DNA of 64,000 bases from JAGOLU01 sp037138475 (GCA_037138475.1 JBAXII010000007.1:1-64000), one strand, 5' to 3'. Counted from the first letter of the stretch, positions 42,298 through 50,020 are shown. Numbers and translations: made by a program. Notes: a model not told the origin generated them from the letters alone.

Positions 42298-43382
42298 TGT
42301 GAATTCCTTGAATGAGTAAGGAGAGCCTCGATGCCGGGCAGGGAGCCCTTTTCGATATACTCCAGCATGGCGCCGCCTCCCGTGGAGAGATGGGTGATTT
42401 TCTCCAGATGTGTCGCGTCGGCGAGCGCGGTGATCGTATCACCACCACCGATGATGGATACAGCGCTCGCATTTGCGACGATCGCTTCATAGACTCCGCG
42501 CGTGCCTCCGGCGTAGTGGGGGTCTTCATTTTTTCCCATGGGTCCATTCCACATGATGGTCTTTGCAGATGCGAGGATCTCTGTATACTTTTTCACGGTC
42601 TCAGGGCCGATATCGTAGGCGACTTTATCCTCACCATAGATATAGTCCACTGGCCTGACGATCGCGGGATGCTCGGGGAGACCTGACTCGAGGGCGAGCT
42701 TGCCTCCGACGAGGACGAGGTCGGCGAGATCCGCAAGCTTGGTGATGAGGCCGAGCTTCGTCTCTACCTTGGCTCCGCCGATGACGGCGATGAAGGGATG
42801 TTTGGGTGACTGCATGAGCCCGCCAATCATCTCGATCTCTTTTTTCATGAGGAGTCCGCCATAGTGGGGGAGGAGTGCGGGGACGCCCACGACAGAGGCA
42901 TCGGGGCGGTGGGCGACGCCGAAGGCGTCGCCTACATACACCTCAGCCAGACTCGCGAGGGCTTTAGCAAATGCGGGATCGTTTGATTTTTCTCCCGGGA
43001 AATATCTGAGATTATCGATGAGTGCGACAGCGGGGAAGGGGAGTGCTTTGATAGCTGCAGACCAGGTGGCCAGATTTTCATCTGCCGTGTGAGTCGGATC
43101 ATAGTCATAAAACGTCACATCCACATCGAGGAACTTTTGGAGTCGTATCGCGACATTGTCCAGTCCGACACTCTCGTCATAGCCCTTTGGCTGTCCGAGG
43201 TGCGAGCAGAGGACGAGCTTGTTTCCGCCCGCGAGGAGGTGCTTGATCGTGGGGAGTGCGCCGTGCACGCGCTCATCATTTGCGATGGCGTGGCTCGTCT
43301 CGTTTAGCGAGACATTAAAATCCACACGGAGGAGGATGGTTTTGTTTTTTAGATCAATGGTATCGATATAGGTGATGCTCAT
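42294..43382 (-). CDS. pgk: Phosphoglycerate kinase
   Basis: The 362-residue protein carries PGK landmarks: LLRVDFNVS (about 17-25), SHLGQPKG (about 60-67), DNLRYFPGE (about 121-129), DAFGVAHR (about 152-159), GGAKVETK (about 199-206), MWNGPMG (about 279-285) and GGGDT followed by HLSTGGGAMLEYIEKGSLPG. It interconverts 1,3-bisphosphoglycerate and 3-phosphoglycerate with ADP/ATP. It is somewhat shorter than the usual 390-400 residues through loop shortening. It is the last canonical enzyme of the minus-strand block gap-fbp-aldolase-transaldolase. Start ATG has the CT-ATG context. The DAFGVA codons form a 21-bp perfect palindrome (42912-42932). Confidence 0.96.
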   Translation of the reverse strand: MSITYIDTIDLKNKTILLRVDFNVSLNETSHAIANDERVHGALPTIKHLLAGGNKLVLCSHLGQPKGYDESVGLDNVAIRLQKFLDVDVTFYDYDPTHTADENLATWSAAIKALPFPAVALIDNLRYFPGEKSNDPAFAKALASLAEVYVGDAFGVAHRPDASVVGVPALLPHYGGLLMKKEIEMIGGLMQSPKHPFIAVIGGAKVETKLGLITKLADLADLVLVGGKLALESGLPEHPAIVRPVDYIYGEDKVAYDIGPETVKKYTEILASAKTIMWNGPMGKNEDPHYAGGTRGVYEAIVANASAVSIIGGGDTITALADATHLEKITHLSTGGGAMLEYIEKGSLPGIEALLTHSRNSQ

Positions 43383-43423
43383 AGGGCACTATCATAACCG
43401 AAAATGGAATAAAGGTACATACA

Positions 43424-43465
43424 TGTCATCCTCGTGCCTGTCCGCCGGTGAGGCGGGAAAACGAG
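43424..43465. repeat. REP palindrome, left flank of GIY-YIG gene 1
   Basis: ATCCTCGT ... ACGAGGAT outer arms around an inner CCGCC-GGTGA-GGCGG stem, with GTCAT on the side away from the gene and GATCTCAT toward it. Its mirror partner is at 43790-43815. Confidence 0.85.
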
Positions 43466-43485
43466 GATCTCATGCCGGATACATA

Positions 43486-43785
43486 CTACAGTGTGGATAC
43501 CTTCCATTTTTCGCTCAGGTCTTTCCACTCAGGATTTGACTTCGAGATTAGTTCATCTTTCCATTTACGTTCCCAGTGTTTGAGCTGCTTTTCCCTCGCG
43601 ATAGCCTCGAGTATGGAGGGGTACTCCTCGTAATGCACCAACTTCGACATATTATATTTTTGAGTAAATCCTTCAACCAGCTTGTTTCGATGCTCATACA
43701 CACGGCGACTCAAATCATTCGTTACACCAATGTATAGCACTGTGAGGAGTTTGTTCGTCAGAATGTATATGTAGTATCTATGCAT
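43486..43785 (-). CDS. GIY-YIG endonuclease-like protein 1
   Basis: The 99-residue protein is a stand-alone GIY-YIG domain of the UPF0213/YhbQ type. It has YYIYILTN (strand with GIY-equivalent, residues 4-11), VLYIGVTNDLSRRVYEH (YIG plus catalytic Arg, about 16-32) and a Glu in the helix EAIAREKQLKHWERKWKDELI (about 60-80) that fits the metal-binding Glu. The domain nicks or cuts DNA in many homing and repair enzymes. The gene lies between pgk and gap, flanked on both sides by REP palindromes in mirror orientation, as is the second GIY-YIG gene at 60794-61081. This suggests the gene and palindromes move as a unit, which is inference. Confidence 0.9.
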   Translation of the reverse strand: MHRYYIYILTNKLLTVLYIGVTNDLSRRVYEHRNKLVEGFTQKYNMSKLVHYEEYPSILEAIAREKQLKHWERKWKDELISKSNPEWKDLSEKWKVSTL

Positions 43786-43945
43786 ATGAGATCCTCGTTT
43801 TCACGAGGATGACGAAAATTCATACAGGATCCTCACTTCCGTGAGGATGACAGCGGGAATTGCCAACGACGCACTCTGAATGGTTGTCATCCTCGTGAAA
43901 ACGAGGATCTCCAATCAGATCCTCACTCTTGTGAGGATTACCCTG
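43786..43945. repeat. Cluster of REP palindromes, right flank of GIY-YIG gene 1
   Basis: Three to four palindromes (GATCCTCGTTTTCACGAGGATGAC at 43791-43814, others at about 43830-43851, 43888-43912 and 43919-43940) alternate in orientation between the GIY-YIG start and the gap stop. Confidence 0.85.
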
Positions 43946-43959
43946 ACAACCTCCACCAG

Positions 43960-44970
43960 TTATCCGAGTCGCGCAAGTTTTCCGATCATATCGGCGAGGC
44001 GGGAGCTATAGCCCCACTCGTTGTCATACCAGCCGTAGACTTTGACCATTTGTCCCCCGGTCACCTTCGTGTACAGGGGATCAAAGGTACAGGAGTTTGG
44101 GTTTCCTATGAAGTCGCTGGAGACCAGCAGCTCAGTAGAGTAGCCCATGATACCCTTCATGGTAGTTTCTGACGCTTTTTTAAACGCTGCGTTTACCTCA
44201 TCTACGGTGATCTGTTTACTAAGCAGGACGCTCAGGTCTGATGCGGAGCCGACGGGTACAGGGACGCGCACTGCAAAGACCTCGATCTTACCCTTCAGCT
44301 CAGGGATGACCTTTACCACTGCTTTTGCGGCGCCTGAAGTGGAGGGGACGATGTTGAGCACTGCCGCACGCGAGCGGTCCATCTCTTTATTTGCATCATC
44401 CATCATGCTTTGAGTCAGTGTATATGCATGAATCGTGGTCATCTGTCCGAGGACGATACCAAAGGTGTCATGAAGTACTTTGAACAGTGGCGCTGCACAG
44501 TTGGTCGTGCACGAGGCATTTGAGATGACCTTGCTGTCGCGCAAGATCTGATCAGTATCGTTGACTCCTAGTACTATCGTGGGTGTATCATCTTTGGCGG
44601 GCGCAGTGAGGATGACTTTTTTGACTGAGCCTTTGATATGTTTCTCAAGATCGACCGATTTTGTGAATGCTCCTGTAGCATCGACGACTACATCGACGCC
44701 GTGTGTATTCCAGTCTATATTTTCGGGACTATCAGCGAGGATACAAGCGACGTGTACTCCATCAATAATGAGTCCATTTTCATCGTGTGTCACTGTACGA
44801 TGGTAGCGACGATAGGTTGAATCGTGTTGGAGCAGATATGCCATGAGTTCATTTACTCCTTTGCGAGTATTGATGGCAACCAACTCAAAATCATCCCGAT
44901 CGAGCGCGATGCGGGTGAAAGCCCGTCCGATCCTACCAAATCCGTTTAGTCCGACGCGTAGTTTGGGCAT
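43960..44970 (-). CDS. gap: Glyceraldehyde-3-phosphate dehydrogenase
   Basis: The 336-residue protein has the NAD-binding motif VGLNGFGRIGR (residues 6-16), catalytic Cys in SNASCTTNC (about 150-158), the His in TTIHAYT (about 178-184), and the C-terminal WYDNEWGYS (about 317-325). It converts glyceraldehyde-3-phosphate and 1,3-bisphosphoglycerate. Length is typical. Together with pgk it forms the payoff steps of glycolysis; the fbp and class I aldolase genes upstream on the same strand allow the reverse direction. REP palindromes separate it from the GIY-YIG gene. Confidence 0.97.
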   Translation of the reverse strand: MPKLRVGLNGFGRIGRAFTRIALDRDDFELVAINTRKGVNELMAYLLQHDSTYRRYHRTVTHDENGLIIDGVHVACILADSPENIDWNTHGVDVVVDATGAFTKSVDLEKHIKGSVKKVILTAPAKDDTPTIVLGVNDTDQILRDSKVISNASCTTNCAAPLFKVLHDTFGIVLGQMTTIHAYTLTQSMMDDANKEMDRSRAAVLNIVPSTSGAAKAVVKVIPELKGKIEVFAVRVPVPVGSASDLSVLLSKQITVDEVNAAFKKASETTMKGIMGYSTELLVSSDFIGNPNSCTFDPLYTKVTGGQMVKVYGWYDNEWGYSSRLADMIGKLARLG

Positions 44971-45123
44971 ATCAGTTAGTTGTAACGTTTGTAATGCTAT
45001 CGTGTTTGTAATGCAGTTTCACTATATCAGGAAGAAAAAAAGGATACAAGGCGAAGGCGAGTCTTCATGCACATTCACCACATTGCAAAAGCAACACTTC
45101 GTTTTGTCTCCTTCAATCACAGA

Positions 45124-46164
45124 TCACTTGACGCAGCAATTTGTTGACTCGAGTACTCCCGCGACCCACCCAACCTTCTGGTGAAGATCTGATGATTGCA
45201 CCATAAGCGGGTCGAGGTCGCCTGAGCGCGCGGTGCCTCCTGCTTTGACTGCGATGTAGCTCATCGGGTTTACCTCGTACATCAGGCGGAGTTTTCCACT
45301 TTTATTTTTCTTATCTACGGGATAGAGGAACACGCCTCCATTGATCAGTATATTGTGAAAGTCCGCCACGAGACAGCCTGCATTGCGCTGTTTATACGTA
45401 CCTGATGCTTTCAGATCTGCGACCATCTGTGTCGTCTGCTCATCCCAGTAGATGGAGTTAGCTTCGTTTGCGACATACACCGTAGGCTTTGCGGGGAAGT
45501 GCATATCAGGATGCGAGAGGAGGTAGCATCCAGTCGAAGGATCGAGGGTAAATCCGTGCACGCCCTCTGCGGTCGCGTAGACGAAGATCGTCGTCGATCC
45601 ATAGAGGATGTATCCAGCAGCGATCTGGTCGATGCCGCGGGGGAGATGCTCACCTATTGATATTTTTCTGCTTTGGATTCCTGCCTTCGCAGGAATGACA
45701 TGTATTGTTTGTGGATTCTTACCTTCGTCGGGATGACAGGTGTTGCTTGTGGATTCGTGTCGATTTGAAGTGTGGTAGATGGAGAATATCGTGCCGAGTG
45801 ATCCACCGCTATCGATGTTGGACGATCCATCAAGGGGATCAAAAAATACCCTATACGGCGCTTCAGGATAGGATGTGGCGAAGATGTCCTCAGCCTCCTC
45901 TGAACCCACCTGAGACACTTGCGCACAGTCAGAGAGCATCTGTGTGAGGAGCTCGTGCGCATATACGTCGATCCTCTTCACCTGATCGCCTGAGACATTT
46001 TCATCTCCAGATACGCCCAGAAGATCAGAGATGCCGATTTTTCTCACATGCGCGGAGATGATGCGCGACGCATTTTCGATCGTGTTCATGAGGAGCGCAA
46101 AGCCCTTTGGCGACACTGGCTCGCGATGCTTGGCAGTGAGGATGTGTTGGGTGAGAGTGAGCAT
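45124..46164 (-). CDS. fbp: Fructose-1,6-bisphosphatase class I with in-frame REP insertion
   Basis: The 346-residue protein has class I FBPase landmarks: the metal site VFFDPLDGSSNID (about 106-118), GTIFSIY (about 123-129), then DQIAAGYILYGSTT (about 178-191), GVHGFTLDPSTG and the substrate-binding RLMYEVNPMSYI (about 292-303). It converts fructose-1,6-bisphosphate to fructose-6-phosphate in gluconeogenesis. Between GTIFSIY and AAGY the family has a short loop; here it is enlarged, and residues about 135-166 are encoded by two tandem REP palindromes (45674-45737), including the phrase VIPAKAGIQ typical of translated REP elements. The frame stays open. Whether the enzyme tolerates it needs testing. 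Confidence 0.92.
   Translation of the reverse strand: MLTLTQHILTAKHREPVSPKGFALLMNTIENASRIISAHVRKIGISDLLGVSGDENVSGDQVKRIDVYAHELLTQMLSDCAQVSQVGSEEAEDIFATSYPEAPYRVFFDPLDGSSNIDSGGSLGTIFSIYHTSNRHESTSNTCHPDEGKNPQTIHVIPAKAGIQSRKISIGEHLPRGIDQIAAGYILYGSTTIFVYATAEGVHGFTLDPSTGCYLLSHPDMHFPAKPTVYVANEANSIYWDEQTTQMVADLKASGTYKQRNAGCLVADFHNILINGGVFLYPVDKKNKSGKLRLMYEVNPMSYIAVKAGGTARSGDLDPLMVQSSDLHQKVGWVAGVLESTNCCVK
45674..45737. repeat. Two tandem REP palindromes inside fbp
   Basis: 45674-45700 (ATTCCTGCCTTCGCAGGAAT then GACAT) and 45711-45737 (ATTCTTACCTTCGTCGGGAT then GACAG) are 37 bases apart start to start; a third truncated GTGGATTCG follows at 45749. Both are members of the window's REP family. Confidence 0.9.
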
Positions 46165-46170
46165 AAGATT

Positions 46171-46653
46171 AGAGCAAAGCTAATAGCTAATAGCTAAGAG
46201 CTAAGAGCTTATAGCTGCTAGTTAAACTAAGTTATGGCTCATACAAATGTTTGTAACTTTTGGATCAGGCCATAGGTGATTTTTAGTATTTCAACACACT
46301 GTCCATCGAGCTTAATATATTCATCATTAGTTAGATAACCGAGATCTTTACCGATATCGAGCAAATTTTGCACTTCATATAGAGATCCTTTGGATATTTC
46401 TAAGAAACGAATAAATTCTTTGTTGGTATTTCGGCCATACCCTTCTGAAATGTTATTACAAACCGACACTGCAGCACGCTGTATCTGGTCACGAAATCCA
46501 AAATCTTTGTGTGTTCCAAATACCTTATAGATTCCCACCGTCATCTCCTTCGCCTTTTGCCACGCGATGATCTCTCGAAACGACTGAAACTTCATATTGA
46601 ATATTTCAATTTTCTACTCTCAGCTCTCAGCTATCAGCTATTAGCTTTGCTCT
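46171..46653. mobile_element. Candidate mini-element: four-helix (S23) gene between 38-bp inverted heptamer arrays
   Basis: Left end 46171-46208: AGAGCAAAGC, then TAATAGC twice and TAAGAGC twice. Right end 46653-46616, read inward on the minus strand: AGAGCAAAGC, TAATAGC, TGATAGC, TGAGAGC, TGAGAGT. 34 of 38 positions agree in inverted orientation. The ends abut fbp and supply the last two bases of the aldolase stop codon. Confidence 0.7.
46239..46595 (-). CDS. Four-helix-bundle protein (S23 / 23S rRNA intervening-sequence protein family)
   Basis: The 118-residue protein fits the S23 four-helix-bundle family: an N-terminal F..I.AWQKA helix (residues 6-20), FGFRDQIQRAAVSVCNNISEGYGR (about 32-55), a helix FIRFLEISKGSLYEVQNLL, and a C-terminal helix. 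The family was named for genes inside rRNA intervening sequences and includes the Avd proteins of diversity-generating retroelements; the biochemical role is poorly known. No rRNA, reverse transcriptase or template repeat is nearby. The gene sits alone between 38-bp inverted heptamer arrays and may be the protein of a minimal mobile element, which is inference. Confidence 0.88.
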   Translation of the reverse strand: MKFQSFREIIAWQKAKEMTVGIYKVFGTHKDFGFRDQIQRAAVSVCNNISEGYGRNTNKEFIRFLEISKGSLYEVQNLLDIGKDLGYLTNDEYIKLDGQCVEILKITYGLIQKLQTFV

Positions 46654-47551
46654 ATGTCGTTGCTATTTTCACCGCTTCTTTCACGGACTTGTCCAGACAG
46701 GTGATGGCATGGATCGCATCACAGAGCTTTACTGCATCAGCGAGCGCGCGTTGATGGACATTGCGCCCCGTCGCATTGCCACGGCATCCTCCGATATGTA
46801 CTTGGTCATGGAGTGACTGGAGAAAGTCAGGTACCGATTGATTGCCTCCACCTGCACAGATCACGCCCGTGCGGCCTGCAGCAGCGACTGCTTCGCGCAG
46901 CGCTTCGCCCTGAGACATCGTCTCGGACTTTGGTGGATTTACTTTTACAAAATCAGCGCCGAGACACGCACCGACTCCGGCACAGCCTGCGGAGATGTGT
47001 GGATCTTTTTCATTTGCGACTGCCTTGCCCCGCGCGTATGCCCAGAGGACGGCGATCATACCCTCGCTGTGTACATCGGTGATGAGTCGTGCTGCTTCAG
47101 CCAGCTGATACGCTTCATTCTCTCCACCAGGGTAGATCGTGTAGCCGATGCCGACGATATTCAGACCCGAGAGCTTTTTAAATCTCATCAGCTGCTCAAA
47201 GGTCTGCCACTGGAGCGAGAGAGGATCACGCTGTGCGGTCTTTATGATATCTGTCTTTGCGTTCATCTTGACGATGTAGGGGATACTGCGATAGTCACCG
47301 CCGTAGCGCGCGATGAGTCCCATCTGCGACGCAAAGGCGCCGATTTTGGCGCGCGATGCGATGCGGAAAAAGTGTTCTGGATCGGCATCATCTGGATGGA
47401 TACCGGGGCCAAAGTAGTCATCGTTCATGTGCTCGACCTTCTGATCGCCTGCAAAGAGAAAGAGTTTGCCTGTGCCGTAGGTGATCTGATCCATGCGCTG
47501 TGTATACATGCTGTGCTTTTCTTTTGGTACGTCGAGGGGGATGTGGAGCAT
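46652..47551 (-). CDS. fbaB: Class I fructose-bisphosphate aldolase (DhnA/FbaB type)
   Basis: The 299-residue protein belongs to the archaeal-type class I aldolase family: LFAGDQKVEH (about 32-41), SGLNIVGIGYTIYPGGENE (about 128-146), the Schiff-base Lys in ADFVKVNPP (about 203-211) and the phosphate-binding CAGGGNQ (about 233-239). It makes or cleaves fructose-1,6-bisphosphate. With the adjacent fbp it can run gluconeogenesis, and with gap/pgk the lower glycolytic part. The stop codon overlaps the terminus of the four-helix repeat-bounded unit. Start ATG has the CT-ATG context. Confidence 0.93.
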   Translation of the reverse strand: MLHIPLDVPKEKHSMYTQRMDQITYGTGKLFLFAGDQKVEHMNDDYFGPGIHPDDADPEHFFRIASRAKIGAFASQMGLIARYGGDYRSIPYIVKMNAKTDIIKTAQRDPLSLQWQTFEQLMRFKKLSGLNIVGIGYTIYPGGENEAYQLAEAARLITDVHSEGMIAVLWAYARGKAVANEKDPHISAGCAGVGACLGADFVKVNPPKSETMSQGEALREAVAAAGRTGVICAGGGNQSVPDFLQSLHDQVHIGGCRGNATGRNVHQRALADAVKLCDAIHAITCLDKSVKEAVKIATT

Positions 47552-47563
47552 AGGGTCATTATT

Positions 47564-47704
47564 AATGAATAATTAAGAATGAATAATTCTCGTCCAAAGA
47601 GTAGTGCTTTGAAGGGGGAATGTCAAATAGGAGAATCAGATACACGAGCAACACCAGATAGACAGTTTCAACGCATCCACACTCTGGGCTCTCAGCTTTG
47701 CTCT
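47564..47704. repeat. Heptamer array and AGAGCAAAGC-type end between aldolase and transaldolase genes
   Basis: 47564-47591 has AATGAAT, AATTAAG, AATGAAT, AATTCTC. GCTTTGCTCT at 47695-47704 with CTCTCAG before it is the same terminus as in the four-helix unit. No gene lies between 47552 and 47711. Confidence 0.7.
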
Positions 47705-47711
47705 CATGTGA

Positions 47712-48599
47712 TCACCTCTCCACCACTCCATTCCAATCATCTGCAAACTTTTTCAGACCCTGGGCGAGGAGTGCTTCTTTGTCATCATTTATTTTATACG
47801 TCTGAAACTCAGTGGTGTAGGTGAGCTTTTGATACTCGAGTGGCTTGAGCGTATCGTTGGACGGTGCAAATGCCTCAGGCTCTTTGCGTCCCTCGGCTAC
47901 CCACTTTTGAAATGTCGTGAGTGGTGCGGTGATGATGTCGGCGCCATAGGCGATGGAGGCATAGAAGTGATCCATCGTACGTACAGAGGCAGCGAGGACC
48001 TCGACGTGGTGAGGCTTTACCCGTGATTCACCAGCTGGGAGCTGTGCATCAAAGTCACGGTACATGGCTACGATATTTTTCACGAGATCGACCCCTTGGT
48101 ATCCGCGATCATCCCACCGTCCCACAAAAGGTGAGACAAATGCAGGTGCGTGCGTGTTGCGTGTGGCGCTGTACACTGCGGCTGCCTGAAGCTGATCGAA
48201 GACGAGTGTCATATTTACCCGTCCACCACGACTCGTGAACTCATGCGCGGCCCGGAGGCCGGCGGGGATCGTGGGGAACTTCATATAGACGTGAGGCGCC
48301 CAGCCAAACATCTCCTCAGCCTGCGTGAGCATCTGCTGAGTGGTCGTGTGCCAGTCTGCGTAGACCTCGACTGATACCGCGCCGTCTGTGAGATGTGCAA
48401 TCTCAACGATTGCCTCCTTATATATAGTCAGCAGATCAGACTCCTTGATACGTTTGCCTCCCGCCACGAACCTTTGCACCTCGGGATTTTTCACGAGGAG
48501 GGTAGGGTTGGTCGTCTGGCCATCGATCTTGCCGACGGTCGCGATCATTTCTTTGGTCTGCGCTGGGTCACACGAGTCGAGGAAAAATTTGGGAAGCAT
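47712..48599 (-). CDS. tal: Transaldolase
   Basis: The 295-residue protein matches transaldolase: FFLDSCDPAQ and TTNPTLLVK (about 29-37), VSVEVYADW, the Schiff-base Lys in VYMKFPTIPAGLRA (about 106-119), NMTLVFDQLQA (about 132-142) and SPFVGRWDDRG (about 157-167). It moves a dihydroxyacetone unit between sugar phosphates in the non-oxidative pentose phosphate pathway, linking fructose-6-phosphate to ribose supply. I start it at 48599 (CT-ATG context); 28 more in-frame codons upstream come from a heptamer array. It is the first gene of the minus-strand carbohydrate block. Confidence 0.93.
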   Translation of the reverse strand: MLPKFFLDSCDPAQTKEMIATVGKIDGQTTNPTLLVKNPEVQRFVAGGKRIKESDLLTIYKEAIVEIAHLTDGAVSVEVYADWHTTTQQMLTQAEEMFGWAPHVYMKFPTIPAGLRAAHEFTSRGGRVNMTLVFDQLQAAAVYSATRNTHAPAFVSPFVGRWDDRGYQGVDLVKNIVAMYRDFDAQLPAGESRVKPHHVEVLAASVRTMDHFYASIAYGADIITAPLTTFQKWVAEGRKEPEAFAPSNDTLKPLEYQKLTYTTEFQTYKINDDKEALLAQGLKKFADDWNGVVER

Positions 48600-48610
48600 A
48601 GGATGAGTGG

Positions 48611-48645
48611 AAAACTGATAGTTGAAAATGGATAACTGATAGGAA
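48611..48645. repeat. Heptamer array upstream of tal
   Basis: AAAACTG, ATAGTTG, AAAATGG, ATAACTG and ATAGGAA in 7-base register directly upstream of the tal start. Confidence 0.75.
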
Positions 48646-48722
48646 ACTGTAGGAGTGATTGTAGCAGATGTGCGCCAGCACACGGTGAGGGTGAGTTGAC
48701 TTCAGCAGAGAGAGAGTACAGT

Positions 48723-48760
48723 ATATGAATTATTTTATATGAATTATTTCCAATTCATAT
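48723..48760 (+). promoter_or_regulatory. Operator-like repeats before the gene at 48771
   Basis: ATATGAATT occurs at 48723-48731 and 48737-48745, and its reverse complement AATTCATAT at 48752-48760, giving a direct repeat and a 9-bp perfect inverted repeat 10 bases before the start codon. A regulator binding site is likely; the regulator is unknown. Confidence 0.5.
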
Positions 48761-48770
48761 ACATCATACT

Positions 48771-49595
48771 ATGTCAGAAAGTACTATGTCAGAAAGTGCT
48801 ATGTCAGAAAGTGCAGTAGATAAGAGGGTTTATGTACCAGATGAAGAATGGGATAAAGCTTTCCTTGACGCTACAGCGGAGGATGGTCGTACATTCCGTG
48901 ATGTCCTTTTTCATTCTAAAAACTTGCAGAGATATCTTAAAAGTCAAGAACGTCCTACCATACTCCCCCCAGATCTTATTCTGAATGATAAGTTTGAATC
49001 AACACAGCAGCTTCATGCAGATTTGAGATCACAGACCCTCCAACTTACTGACAAATGCATACGTGTATTTAACTCTCCTGAAACACTTGATGCCAGAAGG
49101 AGCACCATACTTTATATGCTTAAGGGATATGATACTTATTTCCTTCTTGCTTCCTATCTGAATGCACAAGCCTTACCAGCTACCGATACCACTGAGACAG
49201 ATGATGATATACGGCAGAAAAAGGCCATCTTGGAACATTCAATGGATTATATTTTACGTGATGGGGAATATCTTTTAAATCCTAATATCAAAGATACACT
49301 CGAGTCTGGTATTCGTTCAGGTGCAATTCCTAGCAGTTCTTATGCAGACATGAGAGTGCAGATTGCTCAGTTTCTCACAGAGAATAATTGGCCATCGCCC
49401 ATAAAAGAAATAGTTGAAGAAAAATCGTCAACACCTGACTTCAGTCAAGATGAACAGGGCGATAAATTGTCGAGTTCGTGGCTAAAAGCCGAACAAAATG
49501 CGACTGGGGAAAAGGATACGCCAAAAAAAGGTGCGCCTCAATCTGCAGCTGAACGCATAGCAGTCAGAATGAAAAAATGGAAAGGGCAGAGTTGA
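48771..49595 (+). CDS. Soluble helical protein of unknown function with MSES N-terminal repeat
   Basis: The 274-residue protein has no signal peptide or transmembrane helix. It starts with a threefold 15-base repeat encoding MSES[T/A], so three in-frame ATG codons (48771, 48786, 48801) could start translation. The body (about 20-200) is helical with many Asp, Leu and Arg; the C-terminal 70 residues are polar, disordered and end in a basic helix (AERIAVRMKKWKGQS). I recognise no family. The first ATG has the CT-ATG context and an operator-like palindrome lies just upstream. A shared bidirectional terminator follows. Confidence 0.6.
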   Translation: MSESTMSESAMSESAVDKRVYVPDEEWDKAFLDATAEDGRTFRDVLFHSKNLQRYLKSQERPTILPPDLILNDKFESTQQLHADLRSQTLQLTDKCIRVFNSPETLDARRSTILYMLKGYDTYFLLASYLNAQALPATDTTETDDDIRQKKAILEHSMDYILRDGEYLLNPNIKDTLESGIRSGAIPSSSYADMRVQIAQFLTENNWPSPIKEIVEEKSSTPDFSQDEQGDKLSSSWLKAEQNATGEKDTPKKGAPQSAAERIAVRMKKWKGQS

Positions 49596-49797
49596 AGTGA
49601 AATGGAACAAAGTAGAGTTCCTAGGAATCCATGTAAATGCCTGTAATCACATAAAATGCATACTCCTGTTCCATTTGGATTCTCCACTAAGATAAAAAAA
49701 CTTTGTTTTCCTATCTGCAGATCCTCATATTTATTAGGATCACAAACTGCTTGGAGGGAGTGAGAAGACAACGTCTATAACCAATTCGGTGAAGTAT

Positions 49798-49832
49798 AAA
49801 AAAATCCCCTGCTCACGCGGGGGAGATTTTTT
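49798..49832. terminator. Bidirectional rho-independent terminator
   Basis: An A-run plus TCCCC (49798-49809) pairs with GGGG (AG bulge) ATTTTTT (49819-49832). It serves the plus-strand gene ending at 49595 and the minus-strand H1-like gene ending at 49854. Confidence 0.8.
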
Positions 49833-49853
49833 CAAATATCTGAAAAAAGAAAG

Positions 49854-49955
49854 TTATTTCTTCTTTGACTTTGCTACTACCTTCTTTCCTGCCTTCTTTG
49901 GTGCGGCTTTCTTTGCCACTACCTTTTTAGCTTTGACTGCTTTTTTGGCTGCCAT
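49854..49955 (-). CDS. 33-residue histone-H1-like Lys/Ala-rich peptide
   Basis: A short frame encodes MAAKKAVKAKKVVAKKAAPK and continues in the same style to SKKK. It is almost entirely Lys, Ala and Val with one Pro, like the C-terminal arm of histone H1 or the bacterial Hc1/AlgP type. It should bind DNA or RNA non-specifically. Support is strong for such a small gene: a TTGACA/TAGTAT promoter 17 bases apart lies 29 bases upstream, the ATG has the CT-ATG context, and a terminator follows 22 bases after the stop. Such peptides are common in CPR genomes. A nucleoid role is inferred. Confidence 0.8.
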   Translation of the reverse strand: MAAKKAVKAKKVVAKKAAPKKAGKKVVAKSKKK

Positions 49956-49983
49956 AGTTGAATTATTAATTAATAATTGATAC

Positions 49984-50012
49984 ATACTAGTCTGTTCTAT
50001 ATCTTCTGTCAA
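49984..50012 (-). promoter_or_regulatory. Promoter of the H1-like peptide gene
   Basis: On the minus strand TTGACA (50012-50007), 17-base spacer, TAGTAT (49989-49984). It is divergent from, and 9 bases away from, the trpR promoter. Confidence 0.75.
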
Positions 50013-50020
50013 CTACCATA

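Noticed and set aside
42912..42932. Palindrome in pgk as an insertion
   Set aside because: The codons encode DAFGVA, which aligns with the conserved DAFGTAHR motif of all PGKs, so nothing has been inserted.
46239..46595. Avd-like protein of a diversity-generating retroelement
   Set aside because: The S23 family includes Avd, but there is no reverse transcriptase and no template/variable repeat pair in the window.
49789..49980. Plus-strand open frame rich in Phe/Ala
   Set aside because: It is the antisense shadow of the Lys/Ala-rich H1-like peptide, which has its own promoter and terminator.
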